DNA from: Bin80 sp965208025
Lineage (GTDB): Bacteria; Bacteroidota; Rhodothermia; Rhodothermales; Bin80
Length of the DNA: 64,000 bases
Direction: 5' to 3'
Assembly (NCBI GenBank): GCA_965208025.1
Contig: OZ242302.1
Location: 2,790,001 to 2,854,000 of the forward strand
Notes under the pieces: model-generated
Seen by the model: the letters and a program-made list of their open reading frames with translations, nothing else
Databases searched by the model: none
Told to the model about the DNA's origin: nothing
Position numbers and translations under genes: made by a program
Shown here: one piece after another, positions 20,219-30,600 of the stretch
Position numbering within the stretch: the stretch's first letter is position 1
Layout of the letters: each line of letters opens with the position of its first letter

Positions 20219-23179
20219 ATGAAAACTCCACCAACTGATCTATTTCCAACGTCCTCACCTGATCAAACGATTCAGAGTGGACTTACGATTGAACGTGTTT
20301 TTTCCGCCGAGCATGAAAATCCACTTGATTCAGTTGAATGGGAGCAGCGGGATGCTGTGATCAAAAACCCGCAGGGCGAGGCTATATTTGATCAGAGGAA
20401 TGTAGAGTTTCCGAAAAACTGGAGCGCTTTGGCCTCCAATGTGGTTGCCTCAAAGTATTTCTATGGCGATCAGGCGAACACACATTTAGAGCCAGACGAA
20501 GGAGGGCGTGAGCATTCCCTACGTCAATTGATTCATCGTGTAACGCATACAATTACAGAATGGGGACATGAACAAGATTATTTTGCTTCCCGAGAAGATG
20601 CAGAGCGATTCTATGATGAGTTGACTTGGCTTTGCGTTAACCAGTATGGTGCCTTTAACTCCCCCGTATGGTTCAACGTCGGTCTGCACGGTCGATATGG
20701 AATCATAGACTCTGGTGGAAGAACGATCTGGGGCTGGGACAGAGAGAAACAGGAGGTCGTGGACGTCGATCCGTATGAATATCCGCAGGGCTCCGCCTGT
20801 TTTATCATCTCTGTTGAGGACTCCATTGATGATATTTGGCAACTCATGAGTGAGAGTGCCCGGTTATTCAAGTTTGGTTCCGGTGTTGGGGCAGATTGGT
20901 CAACTCTCCGGTCAAGCCACGAAAAATTATCGGGGGGGGGGGCACCCAGCGGCCCCGTAAGCTTCATGCGGGTTCAAGATGCAACCGGGGGAACCATTAA
21001 GAGTGGAGGCAAGACACGTCGGGCGGCGATCATGCAGACCTTGAAGATCTGGCATCCAGATGTGATGGAGTTTATTGAAGCAAAAAAAGAGGAGGAGAAA
21101 AAAGCTTGGGCACTCATTGAGCAGGGCTATGATGGATCATTCAACGGCCCGGCTTACGGATCCGTGGCATTCCAGAATGTGAACCAGTCGGTGCGGGTCA
21201 CCGATGAGTTCATGCAGGCGGTTGAAGCCGGCGTCCCATTCGGACTTCGTGAAGTCACTACGGGAGAAGTCGTCAGACAGCTGGATGCCAAAATGCTTCT
21301 GGATCAGATTGCTGATGGAACCTATATTTGCGGAGATCCCGGGGTACAGTACGAAGATATCATTCAGAAATGGCACACCTGTAGTACGACCGGACCCATC
21401 AACTCGAGCAATCCATGCTCTGAGTACATGTTTTTGGATAACTCCGCGTGTAATCTTGCCAGTCTGAACCTTCGGAAATTTCAACTTGAAGATGGTTCAT
21501 TTGATGTTGAACGCTACCGAGCAGCAGCGCGGATTTTTATCACCGCGATGGAAATTATTGTAGATAATGCCGGATACCCCAGCGAAAGCATTGCCAGAAA
21601 TAGTCATCTCTTCCGTCCATTGGGACTCGGGTTTGCGAATTTAGGGGCTCTCCTGATGGCAATGGGCTTGCCCTATGATAGTGATCAAGGACATGCAGTG
21701 GCCGGAGCAGTGATGGCAATCCTGCACGCCGAAGCTTATGCACGGAGTGCTGAGATTGCCGCGAATCCGAAAATTGGACCCTTCGCTGGTTTTGAAGAGA
21801 ACCGTGAGAGCATGCTGAATGTTATGCGAATGCATCAGAATGCTGCCACCGAGATTGACGATAGTTGCCCCGAAGATCTACTTCTTGCTGCCAAAGAGTC
21901 CCTGGATCGTATGGTCACGCTCGGCGAGCAGTATGGCTACCGCAATTCACAGGTGACAGTCCTTGCCCCCACCGGAACGATCGCATTCATGATGGACTGT
22001 GATACAACAGGGATTGAACCAGATATTGCACTGGTGAAATACAAACTGCTGGCAGGGAAAGGTGATGGTATGCTTAAAATTGTAAATCGTACAGTACCTG
22101 AGGCGCTCACCAGGCTGGGATACGATGAGGGGCAGATTGAAAGGATCCTTGCTTATATCAATGAGCATGACACGATTGAAGGTGCACCAGATTTGAATGA
22201 GGCAGATTTGCCAGTGTTTGATTGTGCATTCAAACCATTCAAGGGAATCCGTAGTGTACGCTCTATGGGACATATTCGCATGATGGCTGCTTGTCAACCC
22301 TTTGTATCTGGTGCGATCTCCAAGACCGTGAATATGCCTGAGGATGTGACTCGTGATGAGATCAGCGATGCGTATGTGGAGGGCTGGCGCCTCGGATTGA
22401 AAGCATTAGCGATTTACAGAGAAAATTCCAAGCGAAGTCAGCCCTTGTCTACATCTGAAGGAGGCAATACAAAGGATACTGCTTCCGGAGATGGACTACC
22501 GGCGGAGCCCGGTCTCGTGACTCCCCGGGTTATCTATAAGTCTATACGCAAGCGCCTTCCTGACGAACGAAAGTCTATTACCCACAAGTTTAGCGTGAGT
22601 GGACATGAAGGATATTTACATGTAGGACTCTATCCAGATACAGATCTTCCAGGTGAGATCTTCATCACGATGGCAAAGGAAGGGTCAACAATCTCTGGAC
22701 TGATGGATGCCTTTGCTACAGGCATTTCCATTGCTTTGCAGTATGGAGTTCCGCTGGAAGACCTATGTGCCAAGTTCAGCTTCATGCGTTTTGAACCAAG
22801 CGGGCGTACGAATAGCCGAAGGATTCCTATGGCTATGTCCATCATGGATTACATCTTCCGTTATTTATCTATCAAGTTTCTGGAGACGCCCGTCATGCCA
22901 GATGTGATCAAAGATGCCGTTCAAGATATTGAAGCAGATGTTAGGGAAACGTGGCAAGTAGAAGATGCTGACGAAGCTCCCGCGAAATTGAAGCTCGCTC
23001 CAATGAATTCTCCGCAAGCAGCGGTGGTGACCTCCTCCGTAGGGGAAACCACCTCGGAAAATGGTACTTATCAGAATCAGGATGATGCACCGATCTGCTC
23101 AGCCTGTGGGGCAATTACCATACGGAGCGGGGCCTGCTATGTTTGTTCACAGTGCGGGAGTTCAAGTGGCTGCGGGTAA
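20219..23179 (+). CDS. nrdJ: Adenosylcobalamin-dependent (class II) ribonucleoside-diphosphate reductase
   Basis: 986 aa; makes deoxyribonucleotides using a B12-derived radical. The catalytic set is visible: the thiyl cysteine C400 with N398 and E402 in NPCSE, its disulfide partners C194 (GSACF) and C411 (SACNLAS), and the APTGTI loop. The 400/411 spacing equals that of Thermotoga class II enzymes. A TSCPD-type segment (residues about 785-880, from KFSVSGHEGYLHVGLYP) and a C-terminal zinc-ribbon tail (CSACG, CSQCGSSSGCG) complete the standard long form. The ATG lacks a clear Shine-Dalgarno, which is common in this phylum. An 11-G tract (20932-20942) encodes SGGGAPSG and is in frame here. No other RNR gene is in the window. 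Confidence 0.96.
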   Translation: MKTPPTDLFPTSSPDQTIQSGLTIERVFSAEHENPLDSVEWEQRDAVIKNPQGEAIFDQRNVEFPKNWSALASNVVASKYFYGDQANTHLEPDEGGREHSLRQLIHRVTHTITEWGHEQDYFASREDAERFYDELTWLCVNQYGAFNSPVWFNVGLHGRYGIIDSGGRTIWGWDREKQEVVDVDPYEYPQGSACFIISVEDSIDDIWQLMSESARLFKFGSGVGADWSTLRSSHEKLSGGGAPSGPVSFMRVQDATGGTIKSGGKTRRAAIMQTLKIWHPDVMEFIEAKKEEEKKAWALIEQGYDGSFNGPAYGSVAFQNVNQSVRVTDEFMQAVEAGVPFGLREVTTGEVVRQLDAKMLLDQIADGTYICGDPGVQYEDIIQKWHTCSTTGPINSSNPCSEYMFLDNSACNLASLNLRKFQLEDGSFDVERYRAAARIFITAMEIIVDNAGYPSESIARNSHLFRPLGLGFANLGALLMAMGLPYDSDQGHAVAGAVMAILHAEAYARSAEIAANPKIGPFAGFEENRESMLNVMRMHQNAATEIDDSCPEDLLLAAKESLDRMVTLGEQYGYRNSQVTVLAPTGTIAFMMDCDTTGIEPDIALVKYKLLAGKGDGMLKIVNRTVPEALTRLGYDEGQIERILAYINEHDTIEGAPDLNEADLPVFDCAFKPFKGIRSVRSMGHIRMMAACQPFVSGAISKTVNMPEDVTRDEISDAYVEGWRLGLKALAIYRENSKRSQPLSTSEGGNTKDTASGDGLPAEPGLVTPRVIYKSIRKRLPDERKSITHKFSVSGHEGYLHVGLYPDTDLPGEIFITMAKEGSTISGLMDAFATGISIALQYGVPLEDLCAKFSFMRFEPSGRTNSRRIPMAMSIMDYIFRYLSIKFLETPVMPDVIKDAVQDIEADVRETWQVEDADEAPAKLKLAPMNSPQAAVVTSSVGETTSENGTYQNQDDAPICSACGAITIRSGACYVCSQCGSSSGCG

Positions 23180-23363
23180 ATAGGAATAGTATCAGCGTGT
23201 ATCCTGACTGTCCGCCTACATTCCCTGTTCCAAGTGAAGAATGAGTTGATTGGTCAGGTTTTGGCTTGAATACCAGGCACGGGCTGTAAGCGGTTACTCC
23301 CTCGTCTTGTTGTTCCTCAAGATCACCGTAGCAATGGTCCGTGTCTATAAAACGGAAAGGGCT

Positions 23364-23640
23364 TCAAGATTCAGATGTCTTGATATTTTGTAAGGTTGAA
23401 ACACCAGTTTTCAATATTTTTGGCATCTCATCCCAAGTGCGCTTGGCAAGAATTCTGCCTGTTCACTTCTTGACAGTGCCACCCCATTGCTTGAAGAACA
23501 AAGCGATTTTGCTTCGCAGGCAGTTATCGCGCATTTCTCGCACCCAGTCCAGATTCGCCTCCAACGATTACCCAGTTAATTCCTTTCAGGTTAAGACCCG
23601 TTAAAGGTCCCAGTAGTGGCTCGAGCGACAGGAATTTTAC
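23364..23640 (-). pseudogene. DUF5131 (phage Gp37/Gp68-like) gene remnant
   Basis: Read on the minus strand, one frame gives FLSLEPLLGPLTGLNLKGIN and then WVIVGGESG. A shift leads to DWVREMRDNCLRSK, then ALFFKQWGGTVKK, a TGA, and TGRILAKRTWDEMPK to a stop at 23364. These are the conserved end motifs of the DUF5131 family, often annotated as phage Gp37/Gp68. The frameshift with a missing GPGARP-like segment and the internal stop show decay. The N-terminal half is not present. Confidence 0.7.
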
Positions 23641-23728
23641 CCAGACACCTGTCTGTTTCGGTGCGCCCAGTGGGTAACTCCATCGATCTGTTTCAATGCT
23701 CACACCCAGCCAAATATTTGGAGTCCAG

Positions 23729-24100
23729 ATGAGATCCCGACTGATCTCCCGACTGCTGGAAACCCCGCAAACCGCGCGCGAGGAAAGAACCTACTTGAAC
23801 GAATTGTAACAGCTTACGCGGATAGATGTATTGGTGCTGGATGACTGGGGACTCCATCGGATTGATGCGCGTTCGCAACGCGACCTTATGGAACTGCTTG
23901 ATGATCGCCATACCGTACGATCTACCATTGCGACGAGTCAGTATCCCTTGGAAAAATAGTATGAGACCATGGAAGATCCCACACTGGCAGATGCGATCTT
24001 AGATTGACTGGTGAACAACGCACACAAAATTGAACGAACTGGCGAGTCCATGCGCAAAGTGCAGGGACATCAAGAATTGAATAACGAATCAACCTCGTGA
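23729..24100 (+). pseudogene. istB: IS21 istB ATPase remnant with three in-frame stops
   Basis: A single frame reads RTYLNEL*QLTRIDVLVLDD, then WGLHRIDARSQRDLMELLDD, then TSQYPLEK*YETMEDPTLAD and NAHKIERTGESMRK. This is the Walker B and sensor half of IstB, the transposition helper ATPase of IS21 elements. The stops are TAA, TAG (in place of a conserved Trp) and TGA (in place of a conserved Arg). The Walker A half and istA are missing here; an istA fragment lies at 38051-38644. Confidence 0.8.
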
Positions 24101-24389
24101 TGCAATCCGTCTTGCATACATACGGTGCACGACTACGTCGTCCATTTGGGTGGTTCACTTCGCTCGGAATTTGCATCCTGAATCGGGTAGGTCTGCGGAC
24201 AAGTCGCCTCGCCACGATTTTCTTGCCGCATCCTCCAATGCCTATCAACTTATTCAGATAGACAAATCCTTTCCGTGAAGGAATATTTCAATTCGGTGGC
24301 AGAGCACAGTCCAGTTCAATTCTTAGATAGAGAAGGATTTTCCCGACTCGGAAGATTTGTCTATTTCACTTGTGTGATAGGGGGACATA

Positions 24390-24533
24390 ATGGACGAGGT
24401 GGAACCCTTAGCAGGCGATAAATCCGTCTTTCATGGTCTGGATAAACATGCTTGGGATAATCCCAAAGAAGGGAAAGAAAAACCATTGAAAAATGCTTTC
24501 AATAGCATCGGAATAACAATTACAAAAAAATGA
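24390..24533 (+). CDS. Possible 47-aa protein, unknown function
   Basis: ATG 24390 follows a strong purine stretch (AGGGGGA) at good spacing. The product, MDEVEPLAGDKSVFHGLDKH through AWDNPKEGKEK, is hydrophilic and charged, with no membrane segment. It ends 146 bases before adhesin 2. It could be a genuine small gene or a scrap of a larger one; I recognise no family. Confidence 0.3.
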   Translation: MDEVEPLAGDKSVFHGLDKHAWDNPKEGKEKPLKNAFNSIGITITKK

Positions 24534-24679
24534 TTGAATGGAATAATTAAGGGAAAAAGTGAATAATTATTGAATTATTAAGGTATTTTATGTATAATTA
24601 CTGAATAAAGTCTGTGAAGGTCTTGATGTTTATTGTTTGTAAATAGTGTTCACGAACCATTGACCATTCCATTGATCAG

Positions 24680-27600
24680 ATGTATTTATCAAACTTTCAA
24701 AGCATATATCCCCTATTTTTTGTTCAAATCTTTTTGCTGTCATTCGTATTCTCAGTGAAATCTATTGGGGATCGGGTCAGCGGACAGGATAGATCTGAGC
24801 AAGGATTCCAAATATTTTGGATTACCAAAGTTTTTCTGTCATGCAGGAATTCACGAATAAAATGGAGACATTTTTCTCCCATTGGTCTGTTCCTTGTTCT
24901 AGTCTCATTTTTTCCGAGTTTGGTATGGGCACAGGATACCACACCCCCTACCGTTTCTTCTGCAACGGTGGATGAGACTACTCTGGTGGTCGTCTTTAGT
25001 GAGGAATTGGTTTCTGTCAGCGGTCTGACTAACTCAGCTTTCACGGTCAAGAAAAGGCCGAGTAGAGGATCCGAAGAAGACCAATCACTCATCGGCACCC
25101 CGACCGTCAGCGGGGAAACAGTGACCCTCACATCAAGCAGTCCTGTGATCGCATCTGATAGGGGAACGGTAAAGGTGAGCTACACGGCTCCAACTGAGTC
25201 GGATGCCAAGCTTCGGGATGCAGCGGGGAATAATGTGGTGGATTTTATGGATCTAAAAGTGCTCAATTTGAGGAGCGGAATTTGTTCTCGGACCGAGGTC
25301 GTGAAAGATCTGATTTTAAATGAGATCACGAGGACTGAGTTTTGTGATGAGGTCACGAGTAACGATTTAAGCAATATTCCTTATTTAAGTTTTAGTGAGA
25401 TGGGTATTACTGAACTGAAGTCCGGTGATTTCAATGGACTCTCCAACTTAGCGAGCCTCAATCTTGCTACCAATTCTCTCACGAGTCTACCTCAAGATCT
25501 GTTTGATGGACTCACCAACTTAGACCTTCTCAATCTTTTTGCCAATTCACTCACGAGTCTACACGAAGATCTGTTTGATGGACTCACCAAGTTGGAGACT
25601 CTCGGCCTTGGGGAAAACCCTCTCACGAGTTTACATCAGGATCTGTTTGATGGACTCACCAGCTTAAATCGGCTTCAACTTCGTACCAACTCTCTCACGG
25701 ATCTACATCCAGATCTGTTTGATGGACTCACCAGCCTTACTCGACTTGAACTTCATACCAACGCTCTCACGAATCTACATCAAGATCTGTTTGATGGACT
25801 CACCAGCTTAGAGTGGCTTGAACTTGATAACAACGCTCTCACGGATCTACATCCAGATCTGTTTGATGGACTCACCAGCTTAAGTCGGCTTGAACTTCAG
25901 AACAACTCTCTCAAGAGTCTACATCCAGATCTATTTGATGGACTCACCAGCTTGGAGGAGATCCTCCTTGATAACAACTCTCTCACCTGTGTCCCTGCCA
26001 AAATATTTAGTCGGGCGAGTATCCGTATTTCCCCTTCCAGTCTTGCTGCCTGCCCTGCCCTCTCGGTCACGTTAAGTACGAACCCGAGTACCATTGGGGA
26101 AGAGGATGAAGCCACCGAAGTAGCGGTAACAGGCACATTAAACGTCCTTCAGTCGACTGCCACACCGGTGACGGTCTCTGTGGGATCGGGTACCGCGACC
26201 TCAGGAACGGACTTTACTGCGGTCTCCGATTTTACGATCAGCATTCTGGGGAACACCTTGTCTGCCACTGGGACATTCACGCTGACGCCTACTTCGGATA
26301 CTGTAGATGAGCCGGATGAGACCGTGATGATCACCGGAACCAGCGTGGTGGAGGATGTGACGGTCAACGGAACCAGTCTCACGATCACGGACAATGATGC
26401 TACGCCGACGGTAACCCTCCATCTTTCCCCTACCTCCATCGGCGAAAACGCAGGTAGTTCTATGGTGACGGCAACCCTTAACCACCCCTCCAGTGAGGAG
26501 ACCACGGTCACGATCTCGCTGGACCCAACCTTGCCAGCCACTGATTCAGACTATACACTGAGTGGGAGCACGCTCACGATTGCAGCGGGCGCAACCGAAA
26601 GCACGGAGACCGTAACGATTGCGGCAGAGGATAATAATGTGATTGCCCCCGACAAGATCGTGACCGTGCAAGGGACAGCTTCAAATACCCAAGGAATCAT
26701 TGATCCGACGGATGTGGAACTGACAATCACCGATGACGATTTGGAACTGATCGTGACGCTGATTCTTTCGCCCGCCTCCATCGGCGAAAATGCCGGTACG
26801 ACGACGGTGACCGCGAGACTGAATCAGGCTTCCAGCGAGGTAACCACGGTCACGGTGACCACCCTTCCCGATGCACCGGCGGTAAATTCGGATTATACGA
26901 TGAGTCCGAACCCGACGCTCATCATTGCGGCGGGGTCAACCGAGAGCACGGGGCTGGTAACGATCACGGCGGCGGATAATCTGGTAGATGCTCCAGATAA
27001 GACGGTACAGGTGCAGGGCACGGCGACAAATGCGCAGGGGGACATCAGTCCAGTGAACGTGGAGCTTACGATCATGGATGACGAGGAGGCACCGACGGTG
27101 ACGCTTACGCTCGAGCCCGCGTCCATCACAGAAAATGCGGGGATTGCAACCGTGACTGGGGTGCTGAATCGTCCCTCCAGTGCGGTGACGACGATCCTGG
27201 TCTCGGCTCTCCCTGACGCGCCAGCAGCGGCGACGGACTTTGCACTGGGCGGGAACCTGAGACTGACGATTGCGGCAGGGGAGACGAACAGTACTGGGCT
27301 TGTGACGATCACGTCGGTGGACAATGCAGTGGATGGTCCGGACAAGACCGTACAGGTGCAGGGGACCGCGACGAATATTCAAGGCGTGACCGGGCCGGAG
27401 GCAGTGGATCTCACAATCACGGATGACGATCTGGCACCAGCGGTGACGCTCTCTCTCTCTCCAGCTTCCATTACCGAAAACAATGGAGTTACGACGATCA
27501 CCGCAACGCTGGATCGTCCTTCAAGTGAGGGGACCACGGTCACGATCACCACCCTACCTGACGCGCCAGCAACCGAGTTAGATTATACGCAGGATGGGGA

Positions 27601-30600
27601 TCTACTCACGATTGCGGCAGGGGAGACTGAGAGTACGGGACTTGTGACGATCACGGCCGTGGATAATGCGATGAATGCGCCGAACAAGACTGTGTTGGTA
27701 CAGGGCATCGCAACAAATACGCAAGGGCTGACGGGGCCCGAAGATGTAGAGTTGACAATCCTGGATGACGATTTGACGCCAACGGTGGCCCTGGAGCTCT
27801 CGCAAGTTTCGATTGGCGAAAATGGAGGACAGACCACCATCACAGCTACCCTCAGCCGTCCTTCCAGTGAAATAACTATAATTGAAGTAACGGTGTTTCC
27901 CGAAGCGCCTGCCACGGAGTCAGATTATACGCTGAGTGGTCGCACGCTGACGATTGTAGCAGGGGAAACGGGCAGTTCGGAAGTGATGACGATCACGGCC
28001 GTGGACAATACGACCGATACGCCAGACAAGACGGTACAGGTGCAAGGGGAAGTCACCAGTTCGTTGGGGGTAACCAGCCCGCCTCCAGTGCAACTGACGA
28101 TCACCGATGACGAACTGACCCCAACGGTGACGCTCATGCTGGATCCTCCCATAATCAGCGAGAATGGAGGCAGGACCACGGTCACGGCAATGCTCAACCA
28201 TCCTTCCAGTGCCATGACAACGGTCGTGGTCTCGGCACTTGCCAATCCGCCGGCGATGGCATCGGACCTGATGCTGAGTCAGAACACGATCCTGACCATG
28301 GCGGCGGGAGAGACCGAAAGTACGAGGATCGTGACCATCACTGCCGTAGATAATGCCGTGGATGCGCCAGACAAGACCGTGCAGGTGCAGGCCGTTGCCA
28401 CGAACCCGCAGGGGGTGACCGTGCCTGCAGATGTTGTTCTGACCATTACCGATGACGAAGAGGTGAATCCGGCAGTATCGCTGATCCTCACTCCTGCCTC
28501 CATCGGAGAAAATGGCGGTCAAACAACGGTAACCGCAACAATGGATCCTCCCTCCAGTTTCGTAACCATGATCGTAGTGTCAGTCCTACCTAACGCACCA
28601 GCCACCGAGTCGGATTGTCAAATCAGCGATAACTCAACGCTCACCATTGCGGCAGGGGAGACCGAAAGTACGGGGCTCGTAACCATTACAGCGGTGGATA
28701 ACGAAGTGAGTGCACCAGCCAAGACAATGCAGGTGCAGGGTACTGTGACGAATCCGCAGGACGTAACAGGCCCAATAGGGGTAGAGCTTACGATCACGGA
28801 TGATGAGGCGCTTCCCACCGTCATGCTGATGCTGGATCCCTCTACGATTGAGGAGAATGGAGGCAGGACGACGGTTACGGCATCTTTGAATCGGGTCTCT
28901 GGGATGGTGACCACCATTGAAGTGACGGTGCTCCCCGATGCGTCGGCCACGGAGTCGGATTATCAAATCAGCGCGAACCCGACGCTCACCATTGCAGCAG
29001 GGGAGATCAAGAGTACGGGGCTGGTGACCATTACAGCGATTGATAACGAGGTGGATGCACCAGACAAGACGGTCCAGGTTCAGGGGATCGCGACGAATGC
29101 ACAGGGAATCACAGGGCCGGCGGAGGTGGAACTTACGATCACCGATGACGAGGAGATGCCACAGGTGAAGTTACAGCTGGATCCTCCTACGATTGCGGAG
29201 AATGGAGGCATGACGACCGTCACAGCAACTCAGGACAGGGCTTCCAGCGAGGAGACCACGATCACGATCTCAGTTTTTCCCACCGCGCCAGCTACTGAGT
29301 CAGATTATACGTTGAGTATCTATAGGATTCTCACCATTGCTGCAGGAGATACAGAGAGTACGGGGCTGGTGACCATTACAGCGGTTGATAACAAGGTGGA
29401 TGCACCGGACAAAACGGTGCAGGTACAAGGGAAAGTTACCAGTTCGTTGGGGGTAACCAGCCCGCCGACAGTGCAGCTGACGATCACCGATGACGAAGCG
29501 GTACCAGCAGTGACGCTACAGCTGGATCCCGCCACGATCGCGGAAAATGGAGAGAGCACGACCGTCACAGCAACCTTGGACAGAGCATCTGATGAGGAGA
29601 CCTCAATTGCGGTGTCGGTGCTCCCTGACGCGCCCGCCACAGCGTCGGATTATGTATTGAGCGATCACTTGACGCTCACGATTTCGGCGGGCGAACTCAC
29701 CAGTGCCGGGCTGGTTACGATCACGGCGGTGGACAACGAAGTGGATGCACCGGACAAGACGGTGGAGGTGCGGGGCATGGCGACGAATGCGCAGGGCGTG
29801 ACTGATCCAGCGGATGCGACCCTCACGATCACTGATGATGAAGAAGCCCCTGTCGTCACGCTGGTATTGGATCCCTCCACGATTGGGGAGAATGAAGGGA
29901 GGACGACGGTCACGGCCATCCTGAACAGGCCTTCAAGTGCGGTGACGACGATCGCAGTGACGGCGCTTCCCGATGCGCCCGCCACGGAGTCGGATTATCA
30001 ACTGAGTGACAATCAAATACTGACGATTGCAGCGGGCGAGACGGAGAGTATGGGGTGCATGACCATCACGGCGGTAGACAACGAAGTAGATGCGCCAAAT
30101 AAGATCATACAGGTGCAAGGCATGGCCACGAATACGCAGGGCATGACGGATCCAGCAGCTGTAACCCTCACGATCACCGATGACGATGAATCGTTTCCGG
30201 TGGCCCAAGATGCAACGGTCACCACGGAGGAAGATACGCCGCACCCGTTTGGCATATCCGACTTTGGGTACAACGATCCCGAGGGAGATCCACTGGCGGC
30301 CGTTCGGATTGAGCGGCATCCAGATGCGGGAACATTGACCTTGGGCGGAATCGGGTTCGCCGCCGGGACACAGATTTTAGTAGCCCAGATCTCGGCGGGA
30401 GAGCTCGTCTTTACGCCAGTCGCCAATGCATATGGCCCGGCGTACACGAGCTTTGACTTCAAGGTTAGCGATGGGACATCAGAGAGTCCATCGGCCGCCC
30501 GGATGACCATTGACGTAACGCCGGTGAACGATGTGGCAACCGGAAGGCCCCAGATCATTGGGTCTATGCAGTTGGGACAGGTGCTTCGGGTTTCAGTGGA

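Noticed and set aside
25429..25980. CRISPR-like array because of regular 72-bp spacing
   Set aside because: The units are coding LRRs with no distinct repeat and spacer parts.
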